A stretch of DNA of 64,000 nucleotides, from contig NZ_CP032155.1 of assembly GCF_008329905.1 (NCBI RefSeq), positions 1,922,001 to 1,986,000 of the forward strand, written 5' to 3'. Every line of letters begins with the position of its first letter. Position 1 is the first letter of the stretch. Positions 25,351 through 34,200 of this stretch are shown piece after piece. The position numbers and the translations under genes are program-made. The notes below the pieces were generated by a model that saw nothing but the letters and a program-made list of their open reading frames with translations, made no database searches and was not told the origin of the DNA. The DNA comes from Mycobacterium sp. ELW1. GTDB lineage: Bacteria; Actinomycetota; Actinomycetes; Mycobacteriales; Mycobacteriaceae.

Positions 25351-26715
25351 TCACCAATCGATGACGGCGGCTTCTTTGCGCTCGGTGATAGGGCGAGCCA
25401 GACCCTGCTCCTCGCAGATCCGCTGCAGGTTGGCCAGCGTCTCGTCGAGGCCGGGGCCGAGGCGCGGTCCGGGAGTGAAATCGGCAGGCAGGTGTTTCAT
25501 GCCCTGGATGACGCCGATCGTCTCGTAGTGCACAGTGCCTTCCTGGTCGCAGACGTAGTCCGGCATCCGGTCGAGGACGGCGGTGACCATCGACTTGAAC
25601 ACCGTCCTGGCCACGTTCGACCCGACGCAGCGGTGCACGCCGATGCCGAAGCTGAAGTGACGGTTCCCTTTTCGGTCCAGCACAACCTCGTTGGGCTTGT
25701 CGAAGACCGAGGGATCTCGGTTCGCCATTGCCCACGACAGCCACAGCCGCTCACCCTCTTTGAAGCGGTGGCCCTCGACCTCGACGTCCCCGGCGAACGT
25801 GCGGCCGTCACCGGGAGCGGGGGTGTAGTAGCGCAGGAACTCCTCCGTGGCGGAGTCCAGCAGCGCATCCCGTTCGCGACTGAGCCGTTCCCGCTCGGCC
25901 GGATGCTCGCTCAGCCATTCCAGTGAATGGGCGGTCAGGGCGGTGGTGGTGTCGAAGCCCCCGCCGATGATCAGCCCGAGGTTGCCCAGTATCTCCAGAT
26001 CGGGGGCGGGCTGACCGTCAATCCGTAGTTGCAGCAACGCGTTCACCAGACCGGGCCGCGGATTTTCGCGGACCTCCATCATGGTGGTGACCATGTCGAG
26101 ACCCATCTGCCGGTTCATCTCGGCGACGCGCGCGGCGTCGGGCGAGTGTTCCGGGGTGGACACCGACAGGTGAGCGGGCTCGCTGTAGACCGGCCACTTC
26201 TGCAGCTCGATACCCATCATGGCGAGGGTGAGCACCGCGGGCACGATGTTGGCGAGGTCATCGACGAAGTCGATGTGGCCCGACTCGATCTTCTCGTCGA
26301 GCGACGCACGTACGATCTCGTCGACGAACGGCACCCACCGCTTGACCGCGGCGGGGGACAGGTACGGGTTCAGCGCGCCGCGGTACGAGCTGTGTTCGGG
26401 CTCGTCCATCTCCAGGATGCCGCCGCGAACCACAGTGGCCCGCTGAGCCTTTGGGATCGTGATGCCTTTGTAGGGAGTCTCGCCGGTGAGGTCGTGGTGG
26501 TTGGAGACCACCGGACAGCGCGCGAGCTCGAAGACCTCCTTGCTGCCGGCGGCCACCCAATGACCGTCGTAGACATCGGTCCACGCCATCGGGCAGCGGG
26601 ACTGCATCTCTTCGGTGATCTTCTCGAACTGCTGCCGGTATTCCGGCGTGTGCCGATCGAAGTGATAGGTCGGCTGCTTTCGTTCGGTGTCGTCGGTGAC
26701 GTCATCGATACTCAA
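25351..26715 (-). CDS. Cytochrome P450
   Basis: A 454-residue P450. The I-helix is IIGGGFDTTTALT, the ExxR helix EEFLR, and the haem loop FSFGIGVHRCVGSNVAR with Cys363. The N-terminus (TYHFDRHTPEYRQQFEKI) and a C-terminal extension of about 40 residues after the core make it longer than the other two P450s here. The next gene upstream, 41 bp away, is a ferredoxin, then a mycofactocin-type SDR. This suggests hydroxylation followed by alcohol oxidation. Substrate unknown. Confidence 0.95.
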   Translation of the reverse strand: MSIDDVTDDTERKQPTYHFDRHTPEYRQQFEKITEEMQSRCPMAWTDVYDGHWVAAGSKEVFELARCPVVSNHHDLTGETPYKGITIPKAQRATVVRGGILEMDEPEHSSYRGALNPYLSPAAVKRWVPFVDEIVRASLDEKIESGHIDFVDDLANIVPAVLTLAMMGIELQKWPVYSEPAHLSVSTPEHSPDAARVAEMNRQMGLDMVTTMMEVRENPRPGLVNALLQLRIDGQPAPDLEILGNLGLIIGGGFDTTTALTAHSLEWLSEHPAERERLSRERDALLDSATEEFLRYYTPAPGDGRTFAGDVEVEGHRFKEGERLWLSWAMANRDPSVFDKPNEVVLDRKGNRHFSFGIGVHRCVGSNVARTVFKSMVTAVLDRMPDYVCDQEGTVHYETIGVIQGMKHLPADFTPGPRLGPGLDETLANLQRICEEQGLARPITERKEAAVIDW

Positions 26716-26756
26716 GGCATTGTCTCCCTTGATATTTGGCTGGCAAAAACTGGAGG

Positions 26757-26954
26757 TCAGTCCTCTTCGATGAGGATTGCCTGTTCAGGACAGGAGTGTG
26801 CGGCTTCGCGGACGAGCTCGATCTGGTCGGCCGGCACCTCTTCGGTCACCGGCGACGAGCTGCCGTCGATATCGCTGAGCTCGAACATGTCTGGAGCGAT
26901 CATGGCGCACAGCGTGTGTCCCTGGCACCGGTCCTGGTCGACCCGAACCTTCAC
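26757..26954 (-). CDS. Ferredoxin, [3Fe-4S] type (P450 partner)
   Basis: A 65-residue electron carrier with ligands Cys10, Cys16 and Cys55 in CQGHTLC and CP. His is the variable residue, the commonest form in mycobacterial P450 ferredoxins. GTG 26954 is preceded by GAGAGGGAATCC; longer readings lack similarity. It lies between the P450 and SDR genes on the same strand, so it should donate electrons to the P450 at 25351. Confidence 0.9.
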   Translation of the reverse strand: MKVRVDQDRCQGHTLCAMIAPDMFELSDIDGSSSPVTEEVPADQIELVREAAHSCPEQAILIEED

Positions 26955-26989
26955 GGATTCCCTCTCAAATCTCTTGATAGTTCCGGTGT

Positions 26990-27850
26990 TCAGACGTGGT
27001 AGTCGTACCACTTGAGGTAGCCGCCGGCATCCACGCGCAGCTGCATACCGGTGACGTAGCGGGCCTCATCTGACGCCAGCCACAGCACCGCATTGCTGAT
27101 GTCCAGCGGCTCGACGAAGTTGACCTTCATCGCCTGCTGGATGCCGAAAACCGGTTCGGCGTCGGCGCGGGTCGGGTTTTCCAGATCCGGCCGGAACGAG
27201 CGGTACATCGGATCGCTCTGCAGCATGTCGGTGTTGCAGTTGGTCGGGTGAACGACGTTGGCCCGGATACCGCGCACGGCGAGCTCGGTGGCGAGGTCGT
27301 GGACATAGTTGGACAGCAGGCGCTTGGCGACCATGTAGGACATCCCGCCGGGGTCCGCGCCAGGGTTGTCCTTCTGGTGTGCGTCCATCAGCGCCGCGGT
27401 CGAGCCGGTCGCGATGATCGAGGCGCCCGCCTCGAGATGAGGGAGTGCCACCTGGATCGCGTTGATGGTTCCGATCAGGTTGGTGTTGATGACGTCGCAC
27501 CAGGCCTGCAGTGGGGGTTGCCCTTTCATCCCGGCGATGCCGGCCTGGGCGACGACGATGTCGACCTTGCCGAACTCGGCGAGCCCTTGGTCGAGAGCCG
27601 TCTTGAGTTCGGCGGCCTCACGAACGTCGGCCTGCGCGGTGACGATGCCGCGCCCGGTCTTCTTGACCAGTTCGGCGGTCTCCTCGAGATCCTCGGGGGT
27701 CGCCATCTTGTAGCCGATGGTGTCGATGTCCTTGCACAAGTCGACAGCGATGATGTCGGCGCCTTCTTCGGCCAGCCGCAGGGCATGGCTGCGGCCCTGC
27801 CCGCGCGCGGCACCGGTGATGAAGGCAACTCTGCCCTGGACTCGTCCCAC
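26990..27850 (-). CDS. Mycofactocin-type SDR oxidoreductase
   Basis: A 286-residue short-chain dehydrogenase. It has the cofactor loop VAFITGAARGQGRSHALRLAEEGADIIA in outline, the insert DIDTIGYKMATPEDLEETAELV characteristic of mycofactocin-coupled SDRs (buried NAD), and catalytic Ser and Tyr-x3-Lys (SYMVAKRLL). Such enzymes oxidise alcohols and hand electrons to the peptide cofactor mycofactocin; its biosynthesis genes are not in this window. GTG 27850 has AGAGAGG 7 nt upstream. Context: with P450 and ferredoxin, it probably oxidises the alcohol the P450 makes. Confidence 0.9.
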   Translation of the reverse strand: MGRVQGRVAFITGAARGQGRSHALRLAEEGADIIAVDLCKDIDTIGYKMATPEDLEETAELVKKTGRGIVTAQADVREAAELKTALDQGLAEFGKVDIVVAQAGIAGMKGQPPLQAWCDVINTNLIGTINAIQVALPHLEAGASIIATGSTAALMDAHQKDNPGADPGGMSYMVAKRLLSNYVHDLATELAVRGIRANVVHPTNCNTDMLQSDPMYRSFRPDLENPTRADAEPVFGIQQAMKVNFVEPLDISNAVLWLASDEARYVTGMQLRVDAGGYLKWYDYHV

Positions 27851-27909
27851 AGGTATTCCTCTCTCTGACTGCTGTCTCGTTGTGTTGAAAAGTCTTGTGG
27901 TGCCGTTGC

Positions 27910-27987
27910 TCAGGTGTGGGCGGTATCGAGGAATCGCCGAAACGAGTGGCGGCCCGAACCGCCACCGGTTACCAACGCCGTCTTCAC
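27910..27987 (-). pseudogene. Truncated SDR N-terminus in the operon leader
   Basis: GTG 27987 opens 25 codons beginning VKTALVTGGGSG, an exact short-chain-dehydrogenase strand and TGxxxG-type loop. It then runs into unrelated residues (RHSFRRFLDTAHT) and TGA. Its GTGA start overlaps the stop of the small cysteine ORF. It looks like the remnant of a deleted SDR gene; a chance match of about 10 residues is possible. Confidence 0.4.
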
Positions 27988-28082
27988 CAACGGTCTCCGT
28001 CGCGGTCGGGATAGGGCAGACACGCGTCACCACAGCGTGCACATCCGGTCGTGTCGCCGGTCCAGCGGATCTCGTAGTTCAA
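27984..28082 (-). CDS. Small cysteine-containing leader ORF (32 residues)
   Basis: A TTG start at 28082 with GAAAGGG 6 nt upstream opens a 32-codon frame ending TGA 27984. The peptide contains GCARCGDACLPYPDRDGDRW: three cysteines in a CxxCxxxC pattern and an Asp/Arg-rich tail. It is the first frame after the inverted repeat at 28102-28116 and overlaps the next GTG (GTGA). It could be a real small protein, a regulatory leader peptide, or the surviving end of a deleted gene. Not recognised. Confidence 0.35.
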   Translation of the reverse strand: MNYEIRWTGDTTGCARCGDACLPYPDRDGDRW

Positions 28083-28101
28083 GAATCGCCCTTTCTGATA
28101 T

Positions 28102-28116
28102 GAGAACGCTACTCTC
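28102..28116. promoter_or_regulatory. GAGAA-N5-TTCTC-type inverted repeat
   Basis: GAGAACGCTACTCTC: arms GAGAA and CTCTC, one mismatch. It lies 20 bp upstream of the small leader ORF and in the divergent region shared with the aldehyde dehydrogenase operon. Confidence 0.45.
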
Positions 28117-28229
28117 GGTGTGATCCATTTCGCAAGACACTTCGGCGCAATGTGTCTAACTGCGGAGATGCCACGCCGGACCGCACCACGAGGGTGCGTC
28201 CTGGATGTGACGTGTTCGGCCAACGCGGC

Positions 28230-28260
28230 TTGAGTTCTCTCGCTCCGAATGTATGATTCG
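28230..28260 (+). promoter_or_regulatory. Promoter of the aldehyde dehydrogenase-mce operon
   Basis: TTGAGT (28230-28235), a 16 bp spacer and TATGAT (28252-28257). The inverted repeat CGAAT-GTATG-ATTCG (28246-28260) covers the -10. Predicted start about 28264; GGAGGAG and ATG 28305 follow. Confidence 0.55.
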
Positions 28261-28304
28261 CCGGAGATGAGAACCGAGTTATCCGACGACTGGAGGAGTT
28301 GCTG

Positions 28305-29807
28305 ATGTCGGCCCAGGACACAACGGTCACCATCGCAAGCGGCGAGCACGCGGGGCGGGGCCAGGTGTCCGAGCGGCACATGCTGATCGACGGCCGGCTC
28401 GTCGGCGCGCAGCACACCTATCCGTCGATCAATCCCGCCACCGGAGATGTGGTGGGCTACGCGCCCAATGCAGATGTCGCCGACGCCGAGCGCGCGATTG
28501 CCGCGGCCCGGGCAGCCTTCGACACCACCGGCTGGTCCACCAACGTCGAGCTGCGAATCCGGTGCCTCGAGCAGTTGCACACCGCGCTTGTCGAGCACAG
28601 CGACGAACTGCGTGCGCTGACGATCGCCGAGGTGGGTGCCACCAGAGCGTTGACCGAGAGCGCCCAGCTCGATGACCCGATCCGGATCGTCGGCTACTAC
28701 GCGAACCTGCTGAAGACGTATTCGATGTCCGAAGACCTCGGCGAGATCGAGAGCCGAGGGCAACGCCACCACCGCTGGGTCGAGAAGGAAGCCGCCGGCG
28801 TAGTGGCCGCGATCATCGCCTACAACTATCCGAACCAGCTGGCGTTGGCCAAACTGGGTCCGTCGTTGGCGGCCGGATGCACGGTCATCCTCAAGGCCGC
28901 GCCGGACACCCCGCTCACCACGCTCGCGCTCGGTGAGGTGATCGCGAAATACACCGACATCCCCGCCGGCGTCATCAACGTGATCAGCTCCACGGACCCC
29001 GCGGTCGGTGCCGCACTGACCACCAGCCGCGACGTCGACGTCGTGACCTTCACCGGGTCGACGGCGACCGGACGCAAGATCATGGCAGCGGCCAGCGACA
29101 CCATCAAGAAGGTCTTCCTGGAGCTCGGCGGCAAGTCGGCGATGGTCGTGCTCGACGACGCCGATTTCACCAACTGCGCCATGATGGCGGCGTTCATGAT
29201 CTGCTCGCACGCGGGCCAGGGCTGCGCGATCACGACGCGGCTGCTGGTTCCCCGCACGCACCACGACGAGATCGTCGAGCTGGTGAAGAACTTCATGGGC
29301 ATGGTCCGCTACGGCGATCCGGCCGACCCTGCTACGTACATGGGTCCGCTGATCAACGACACCCAGCGCGAGAAGGTCGACGCCATGGTCCGGCGCGCGG
29401 TGGCGGCCGGCGCGACCGTCGTCATCGGCGGGAAGAAGGTCGACGGCCCGGGCTTCTTCTATGAGCCCACGCTGATCACCGGAGTCGACCCCGACAGCGA
29501 GCTCGCACAGGAGGAGATCTTCGGGCCGGTCCTGGCGGTCCTCGCCTACGACGACGACGACGATGCGGTGCGGATCGCCAACAACTCCATCTACGGGCTG
29601 TCCGGCGGAGTGTTCGGCGGCCAGGACCGTGCGCTGGCGATCGCCCGGCGGATTCGCACCGGCACGATGGGCATCAACGGCGGCAACTACTTTGGCCCGG
29701 ACAGTCCGTTCGGCGGCTACAAGCAATCCGGTGTCGGCCGCGAGATGGGTGTGGCCGGCCTTGAGGAATTCCTCGAGCGCAAGACGCTCGCGGCGGTGGT
29801 GTCGTGA
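28305..29807 (+). CDS. Aldehyde dehydrogenase
   Basis: A 500-residue NAD(P)-dependent enzyme oxidising an aldehyde to an acid. It has the nucleotide-binding FTGSTATGRKIMAAAS, the catalytic Glu in LELGGKSAM, the catalytic Cys in GQGCAITTR, and the C-terminal GGYKQSGVGRE. GGAGGAG 6 nt before ATG 28305 fixes the start. It is the first gene of a long overlapping operon that continues through CoA-transferase, thiolases and mce genes. With the divergent P450 and SDR genes it completes an alcohol-to-acid route; substrate inferred only as lipid-like. Confidence 0.95.
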   Translation: MSAQDTTVTIASGEHAGRGQVSERHMLIDGRLVGAQHTYPSINPATGDVVGYAPNADVADAERAIAAARAAFDTTGWSTNVELRIRCLEQLHTALVEHSDELRALTIAEVGATRALTESAQLDDPIRIVGYYANLLKTYSMSEDLGEIESRGQRHHRWVEKEAAGVVAAIIAYNYPNQLALAKLGPSLAAGCTVILKAAPDTPLTTLALGEVIAKYTDIPAGVINVISSTDPAVGAALTTSRDVDVVTFTGSTATGRKIMAAASDTIKKVFLELGGKSAMVVLDDADFTNCAMMAAFMICSHAGQGCAITTRLLVPRTHHDEIVELVKNFMGMVRYGDPADPATYMGPLINDTQREKVDAMVRRAVAAGATVVIGGKKVDGPGFFYEPTLITGVDPDSELAQEEIFGPVLAVLAYDDDDDAVRIANNSIYGLSGGVFGGQDRALAIARRIRTGTMGINGGNYFGPDSPFGGYKQSGVGREMGVAGLEEFLERKTLAAVVS

Positions 29808-31009
29808 GGCCGCTCGACGGGGTCCGCATCCTCGAGGTGGCGATGTACGGCTTCGTGCCGTCGTGCGGTGCGGTGTTGGGGGAGTGGGGCGCCGAAGTCA
29901 TCAAGGTCGAACACGCGGTCACCGGTGATCCGCAACGGGGCTTGCGGCAGACCGGTTCTCTGCGGGTCGAGGGTGACCCGAATCCCAATGTGGAGCACGC
30001 CAATCGGGGCAAGCGCAGCATCGGACTGGACATGTCGGTACCGGAGGGCAAAGAGGTTCTCTACGAACTCGCCCGCCGATCCGACGTGTTCCTGACCAGC
30101 TTCCTGCCCGGGCACCGCACCAAGTTCGGCATCGACGTCGAGGACATCCGCGCGATCAATCCGAACATCATCTACGCGCGCGGTAGTGCCTTCGGTCCGC
30201 GTGGCCAGGAGTCGGAAAAGGGCGGTTACGACATGACCGCCTTCTGGTGCCGCGCGGGCACCGCGGCGACGATCACACCGCCGGGAACCGAGGGCATGAT
30301 CGCCCCGCCCGGACCGGCCTACGGCGACACCATCTCTGGCACCAATCTCGCAGGTGGAATCGCGGCGGCGTTGTTCAAGCGCGAGCGCACCGGCGAGGCG
30401 TCGGTGGTCGACGTGTCACTGCTCGGCAGTGGCCTGTGGGCGATGGGCCACACCATCGCGCTGACTCAGCATCTCGGTGAGCAGTTGGTGGCACCCGTGC
30501 CGGGCGTGCACGGCTCACCGATCAATCCGCTGGTGGGTCTCTACGAGACCGCCGACGGCCGCTACATCTCGTTCGTGATGATGCAGCCGACCAAGTTCTG
30601 GGCCGACGTGTGCCGCCACATGGATATCGCCGAGTACATCGACGATCCGAGGTTCGCCGGCGTCGAGCAGATCGCCGCCAACACCGCTGACGCCGTGGAG
30701 ATTCTGGGCAAGGCGATGGCCACCCGGACCCTGTCGGAATGGTCGACGCGGTTCGCCACGCTGGCCGGACCGTGGGCGCCGGTCCAGGACACGCTGCAGG
30801 CCGCAGCCGATGCGCAGGTACGGGCCAACGAATACCTGGTGAAGGCAGGGGAATTGGAGCTGGTCGCCAATCCGGTGCAGTTCGACGTCGCCGCGCCGCA
30901 GAGCGGCCCGGCGCCGGGATTCGCCGAGCAGACCGACGAGATTCTCACCGAGCTCGGCCTGGACTGGGACCGCATCATCGAACTCAAGACCGCTGGCGCG
31001 GTCACCTAG
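29804..31009 (+). CDS. Class III CoA-transferase (CaiB/BaiF family)
   Basis: A 401-residue family III CoA-transferase. It has the N-terminal RPLDGVRILEVAMYGFVPS, the VIKVEHAVTGDPQRGLR segment, GPAYGDTISGTNLAGG with the expected active-site Asp, and EASVVDVSLLGSGLW. GTG 29804 overlaps the aldehyde-dehydrogenase stop (GTGA, 4 bp), indicating coupled translation. Following an aldehyde dehydrogenase it would convert the newly formed acid to its CoA thioester. Confidence 0.92.
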   Translation: MRPLDGVRILEVAMYGFVPSCGAVLGEWGAEVIKVEHAVTGDPQRGLRQTGSLRVEGDPNPNVEHANRGKRSIGLDMSVPEGKEVLYELARRSDVFLTSFLPGHRTKFGIDVEDIRAINPNIIYARGSAFGPRGQESEKGGYDMTAFWCRAGTAATITPPGTEGMIAPPGPAYGDTISGTNLAGGIAAALFKRERTGEASVVDVSLLGSGLWAMGHTIALTQHLGEQLVAPVPGVHGSPINPLVGLYETADGRYISFVMMQPTKFWADVCRHMDIAEYIDDPRFAGVEQIAANTADAVEILGKAMATRTLSEWSTRFATLAGPWAPVQDTLQAAADAQVRANEYLVKAGELELVANPVQFDVAAPQSGPAPGFAEQTDEILTELGLDWDRIIELKTAGAVT

Positions 31010-31026
31010 GTCGCGCCGGAGAATCC

Positions 31027-32238
31027 ATGCCCTACATCGTCGCCATTGGCACCTACCTACCCTCATGGGGGTGTGACGCGCATCGCATTGCCGGCGATGA
31101 CGAGGACGCCATCACACTCGCTGTTGAAGCGGGCCGGGCGGCGCTGTCCGAGGGTGGTGCCGTCGAGCGGGTGGTGCTCGTCAGCCGCGACCTCCCGCTG
31201 GTGGAGAGCAGCAATGCGGCGGTTCTGCTGGCGGGTCTCGGTTTGGATCCCGAACTCGAGGTCGACGAGCGGCTCGGCGGTGCGCCGGCCACGCTCGATG
31301 CGGTCAGCTCGGCCCGGCCGCGCACGCTGGTCATCGGCTCCGACTTGGATCCGGCCGGCGCAGCGGCGATCCTGACCGGCGAGGATGGATTGCAGGTTCG
31401 CACCGCCGCGCGCGTGGCCCGCAGTCTGCCGGTCCGCACCCGCAATGCCGACGGGGTGGTGCACGACTACGGCGACCCGCGGCTGCTGCACGAACGCGGG
31501 CTGGTCGCCTCGCTGGCTGCGGCGTGGCTCGACACCCCGGTCGCGCTGGCCGGTGTCGACCATGACCGCGCGATCGAACTGTGCGGCGGCGAGGCGCCCG
31601 TCGTGCCGACAGCGGGTGCCAGTGCTGGGCTGTTCGCCCTGGCAGCGCTGGCGGAGTCGAATATCAACGGTCCGTTGGTGGCCGTCGAACAGGCCAGCCT
31701 GTCCGGCGTCACGGTGGCCGGCGGCGGTGCCGCCGTGTACCGGCGGGAGCCGACGGCGCAGCCGCGACCGCAGACCAGAATTGTCACCGGCCCTGACATC
31801 CCTATTTCCCTTGCTGCCTATGAGCGGGCTTTCGAAGCGAAGGTGCGGTGGGAGGCCGGGCGCCACAGCGGCAGTGCGGAATTGGACTTCCCACCCCGCT
31901 ACCACCTTGACGATGCCGGCCGGCTGGCCACCGACTACGAACTGGTGCCGCTGCCCCGGGTGGGCAGCGTGTACACCGAAGTCACGGTTCACATTCCGGT
32001 ACCGGGCCTGCGGACTCCCTACTCGCTGGTGATCGTCGAGCTCGACGGAGTTGCGGTGCGGGCACTCGTCAAGGTCACCGGCGTCGAGGCGGGCACGGTG
32101 CGGATCGGCGATCGCGGCCGGCTCACGCTGCGCCGGGTGGCTGTGCGATCGGGTGTGCCCGACTACGGGTACGCGTTCGAGCCATATGAGTCCGCTGCAC
32201 CGCGGGAACCATCCGTCCGGTCATGGGGTGCGGCATGA
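31027..32238 (+). CDS. HMG-CoA-synthase-like/OB-fold (DUF35) protein, probably non-catalytic
   Basis: A 403-residue protein. The first about 270 residues look like a reduced thiolase/HMG-CoA-synthase fold (GIDEDAIT-like start, GLVASLAAAWLDTPVALAGVDHD, TAGASAGLFALAALAES), but no nucleophilic cysteine stands in the usual place. The C-terminal about 130 residues resemble a DUF35 OB fold: LDFPPRYHL keeps the PPR of the rubredoxin knuckle but all four zinc cysteines are gone. It is followed, with ATGA overlap, by a thiolase-like protein. Such partners stabilise acyl-CoA lyase complexes; a structural role is inferred. Confidence 0.75.
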   Translation: MPYIVAIGTYLPSWGCDAHRIAGDDEDAITLAVEAGRAALSEGGAVERVVLVSRDLPLVESSNAAVLLAGLGLDPELEVDERLGGAPATLDAVSSARPRTLVIGSDLDPAGAAAILTGEDGLQVRTAARVARSLPVRTRNADGVVHDYGDPRLLHERGLVASLAAAWLDTPVALAGVDHDRAIELCGGEAPVVPTAGASAGLFALAALAESNINGPLVAVEQASLSGVTVAGGGAAVYRREPTAQPRPQTRIVTGPDIPISLAAYERAFEAKVRWEAGRHSGSAELDFPPRYHLDDAGRLATDYELVPLPRVGSVYTEVTVHIPVPGLRTPYSLVIVELDGVAVRALVKVTGVEAGTVRIGDRGRLTLRRVAVRSGVPDYGYAFEPYESAAPREPSVRSWGAA

Positions 32239-33404
32239 GGCGTGTCGCCATCGTCGGGGCCGGCATGACGGCGTTCGGTGAGCACTTCGCCCTCGGGCTG
32301 AAGGACCTGCTCCCGATGGCGTTCGCCGAGTGTGCCGCCCGGGTTGACAAGGGCGTCAACAAGTCTGAGATCGACGCGGCATGGTTCGGCGCGATGGGAA
32401 CCGCCGACGGCTTCCCGGCGGGGATCCTCGCCGATTCGCTCGGACTGCCCGACCTGCCGGTGACCCGGATCGAGAATTCCTGTGCGACCGGCAATGACGC
32501 GATTCGCAACGCCCTGTACGGCATCGCTTCGGGGGCAGCAGACGTCGCGCTGGTGATGGGCGCGGACAAACTGCGGGAGACCGCGTCCAAGCAACTGCTG
32601 TGGGAGTGGGAGGCGATGGCCCGCGACATGGCGTGGGACTATCCGTTGGGATTGGTTGCGCCCGCGGGGTTTGCCCTTCATGTTGCGCGTTATTTGCACG
32701 AAACCCCGGCCACCCGTGAACACATGGCGATGGTGGCGGTCAAGAATCACCGGCACGGGCTGTCGAATCCGAAGGCGCGGCTCCGTTTCGAGGTCACCAT
32801 CGACGAGGTGCTCGCTGCGCCGATGGTGGTCACGCCATTCGGTGTTTACGACTGCGCGCCCCAAAGTGACGGTGCCGCAGCACTTTTGTTGGCCGCCGAG
32901 GAAGTCGTGGATCGTTTCACAGACCGGCCGGTGTGGATCCGCGGGGTGGGGCTCGGGCTGGATTCCGTGATGCATCAGCACAAGGCGGACATGACGACGT
33001 TCCCGGCGACGACTCGCGCGGCGAAAAGAGCCTTCAGTATGGCAAATTTGACGCCCGCTGATATCGATGTGGCGGAAGTTCACGATTTCTTCACCGGCAT
33101 CGAACTGATCAGCTATGAAGATCTCGGCTTCGCCGAACCTGCGGAGGCCTACAAGTTAATGGAGGCCGAAGTGACATGTGTGGGTGGAGCTTTGCCGGTG
33201 AATCCCAGCGGCGGCCTGAAGGCCAAGGGGCATCCACCGGGTGCCACCGGAGTGGCCCAGTGCGTGGAGCTCTTCGACCAGCTGCGCGGCGAAGCCGGCA
33301 ATCAGGTGGACGGCGCCCGAATCGGACTGGCTCACAACATCGGTGGGCCGACGGCAGTCGCTGCGGTGACGATTCTGGAAGGACCGGGTGACCATGGCGG
33401 GTAA
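32235..33404 (+). CDS. Thiolase-like lipid-transfer protein (SCP-x type)
   Basis: A 389-residue thiolase-fold protein. Cys83 lies in ENSCATGNDAI, followed by VYDCAPQSDGAAALLL, EVHDFFTGIEL and the histidine loop LKAKGHPPGATG. It differs from degradative thiolases by the HDFF motif and shorter loops, as in SCP-x and aldolase-type acyl-CoA lyases of steroid breakdown. It pairs with the OB-fold protein upstream (4 bp overlap). Its 3' end overlaps the start of yrbEA. Confidence 0.9.
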   Translation: MRRVAIVGAGMTAFGEHFALGLKDLLPMAFAECAARVDKGVNKSEIDAAWFGAMGTADGFPAGILADSLGLPDLPVTRIENSCATGNDAIRNALYGIASGAADVALVMGADKLRETASKQLLWEWEAMARDMAWDYPLGLVAPAGFALHVARYLHETPATREHMAMVAVKNHRHGLSNPKARLRFEVTIDEVLAAPMVVTPFGVYDCAPQSDGAAALLLAAEEVVDRFTDRPVWIRGVGLGLDSVMHQHKADMTTFPATTRAAKRAFSMANLTPADIDVAEVHDFFTGIELISYEDLGFAEPAEAYKLMEAEVTCVGGALPVNPSGGLKAKGHPPGATGVAQCVELFDQLRGEAGNQVDGARIGLAHNIGGPTAVAAVTILEGPGDHGG

Positions 33405-34200
33405 GGGGGTCGATCGTTGGTCGCCGGGCATTGCGTTGAGCAGTGCGGCTGGTCCGATGCAGGCTATTGGTGGCTTGTTTGCGATGTCGGCGGATGCTGT
33501 GCGGTTCATTTTTCGGAAGCCGTTTCAGTGGCGGGAGTTTTTGGAGCAGGCGTGGTTTGTGGCGCGGGTGTCGTTGGCGCCGACGTTGTTGGTGGCGATC
33601 CCGTTCACGGTGTTGGTGTCGTTCACGCTCAATATTTTGTTGCGGGAGTTGGGTGCTGCTGATCTGTCGGGTGCGGGGGCGGCGTTTGGTGCGGTGACTC
33701 AGGTGGGCCCGTTGGTGACGGTGTTGATCGTCGCGGGTGCCGGGGCGACGGCGATGTGTGCGGATTTGGGGTCGCGCACGATCCGTGAGGAGATCGACGC
33801 GATGGAGGTGCTGGGGATCAATCCGGTGCAGCGCCTGGTGACTCCGCGGATGTTGGCTTCTGGACTTGTTGCGCTTCTGTTGAATTCGTTGGTGGTGATC
33901 ATCGGGATCTTGGGTGGCTATGTGTTCTCGGTGTTCGTCCAGGATGTGAATCCGGGGGCGTTCGCGGCGGGGATCACGTTGTTGACCGGGGTGCCCGAGG
34001 TGATCATCTCGTGTGTCAAAGCGGCGTTGTTCGGGTTGATCGCCGGTCTGGTGGCGTGTTATCGGGGGTTGACGATCACCGGGGGTGGCGCCAAGGCGGT
34101 GGGTAATGCGGTCAATGAGACGGTGGTGTACGCGTTTATGGCGTTGTTCGTGGTGAACGTGGTGGTCACGGCCATCGGTATCCGGATGAGTGCCCGGTAG
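33394..34200 (+). CDS. yrbEA: YrbE family ABC-permease A of the Mce transporter
   Basis: A 268-residue integral membrane protein of the MlaE/YrbE permease family. Four to six hydrophobic spans are visible (LAPTLLVAIPFTVLVSFTL, VTVLIVAGAGATAM, LVALLLNSLVVIIGILGGY, YAFMALFVVNVVVTAIG). The family signature EEIDAMEVLGINPVQRLVTPR is present. ATG 33394 is chosen over GTG 33388; either overlaps the thiolase gene. Codon use is unusual: TTG, TTT, GAT and GGT dominate, unlike the CTG/TTC-rich neighbours. With YrbEB it forms the membrane channel of the importer. Confidence 0.95.
   Translation: MAGKGVDRWSPGIALSSAAGPMQAIGGLFAMSADAVRFIFRKPFQWREFLEQAWFVARVSLAPTLLVAIPFTVLVSFTLNILLRELGAADLSGAGAAFGAVTQVGPLVTVLIVAGAGATAMCADLGSRTIREEIDAMEVLGINPVQRLVTPRMLASGLVALLLNSLVVIIGILGGYVFSVFVQDVNPGAFAAGITLLTGVPEVIISCVKAALFGLIAGLVACYRGLTITGGGAKAVGNAVNETVVYAFMALFVVNVVVTAIGIRMSAR

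Noticed and set aside
27984..29726. 580-residue minus-strand frame across the aldehyde dehydrogenase
   Set aside because: Antisense shadow of a clear aldehyde dehydrogenase; only its last 32 codons, outside that gene, have their own start and ribosome site.
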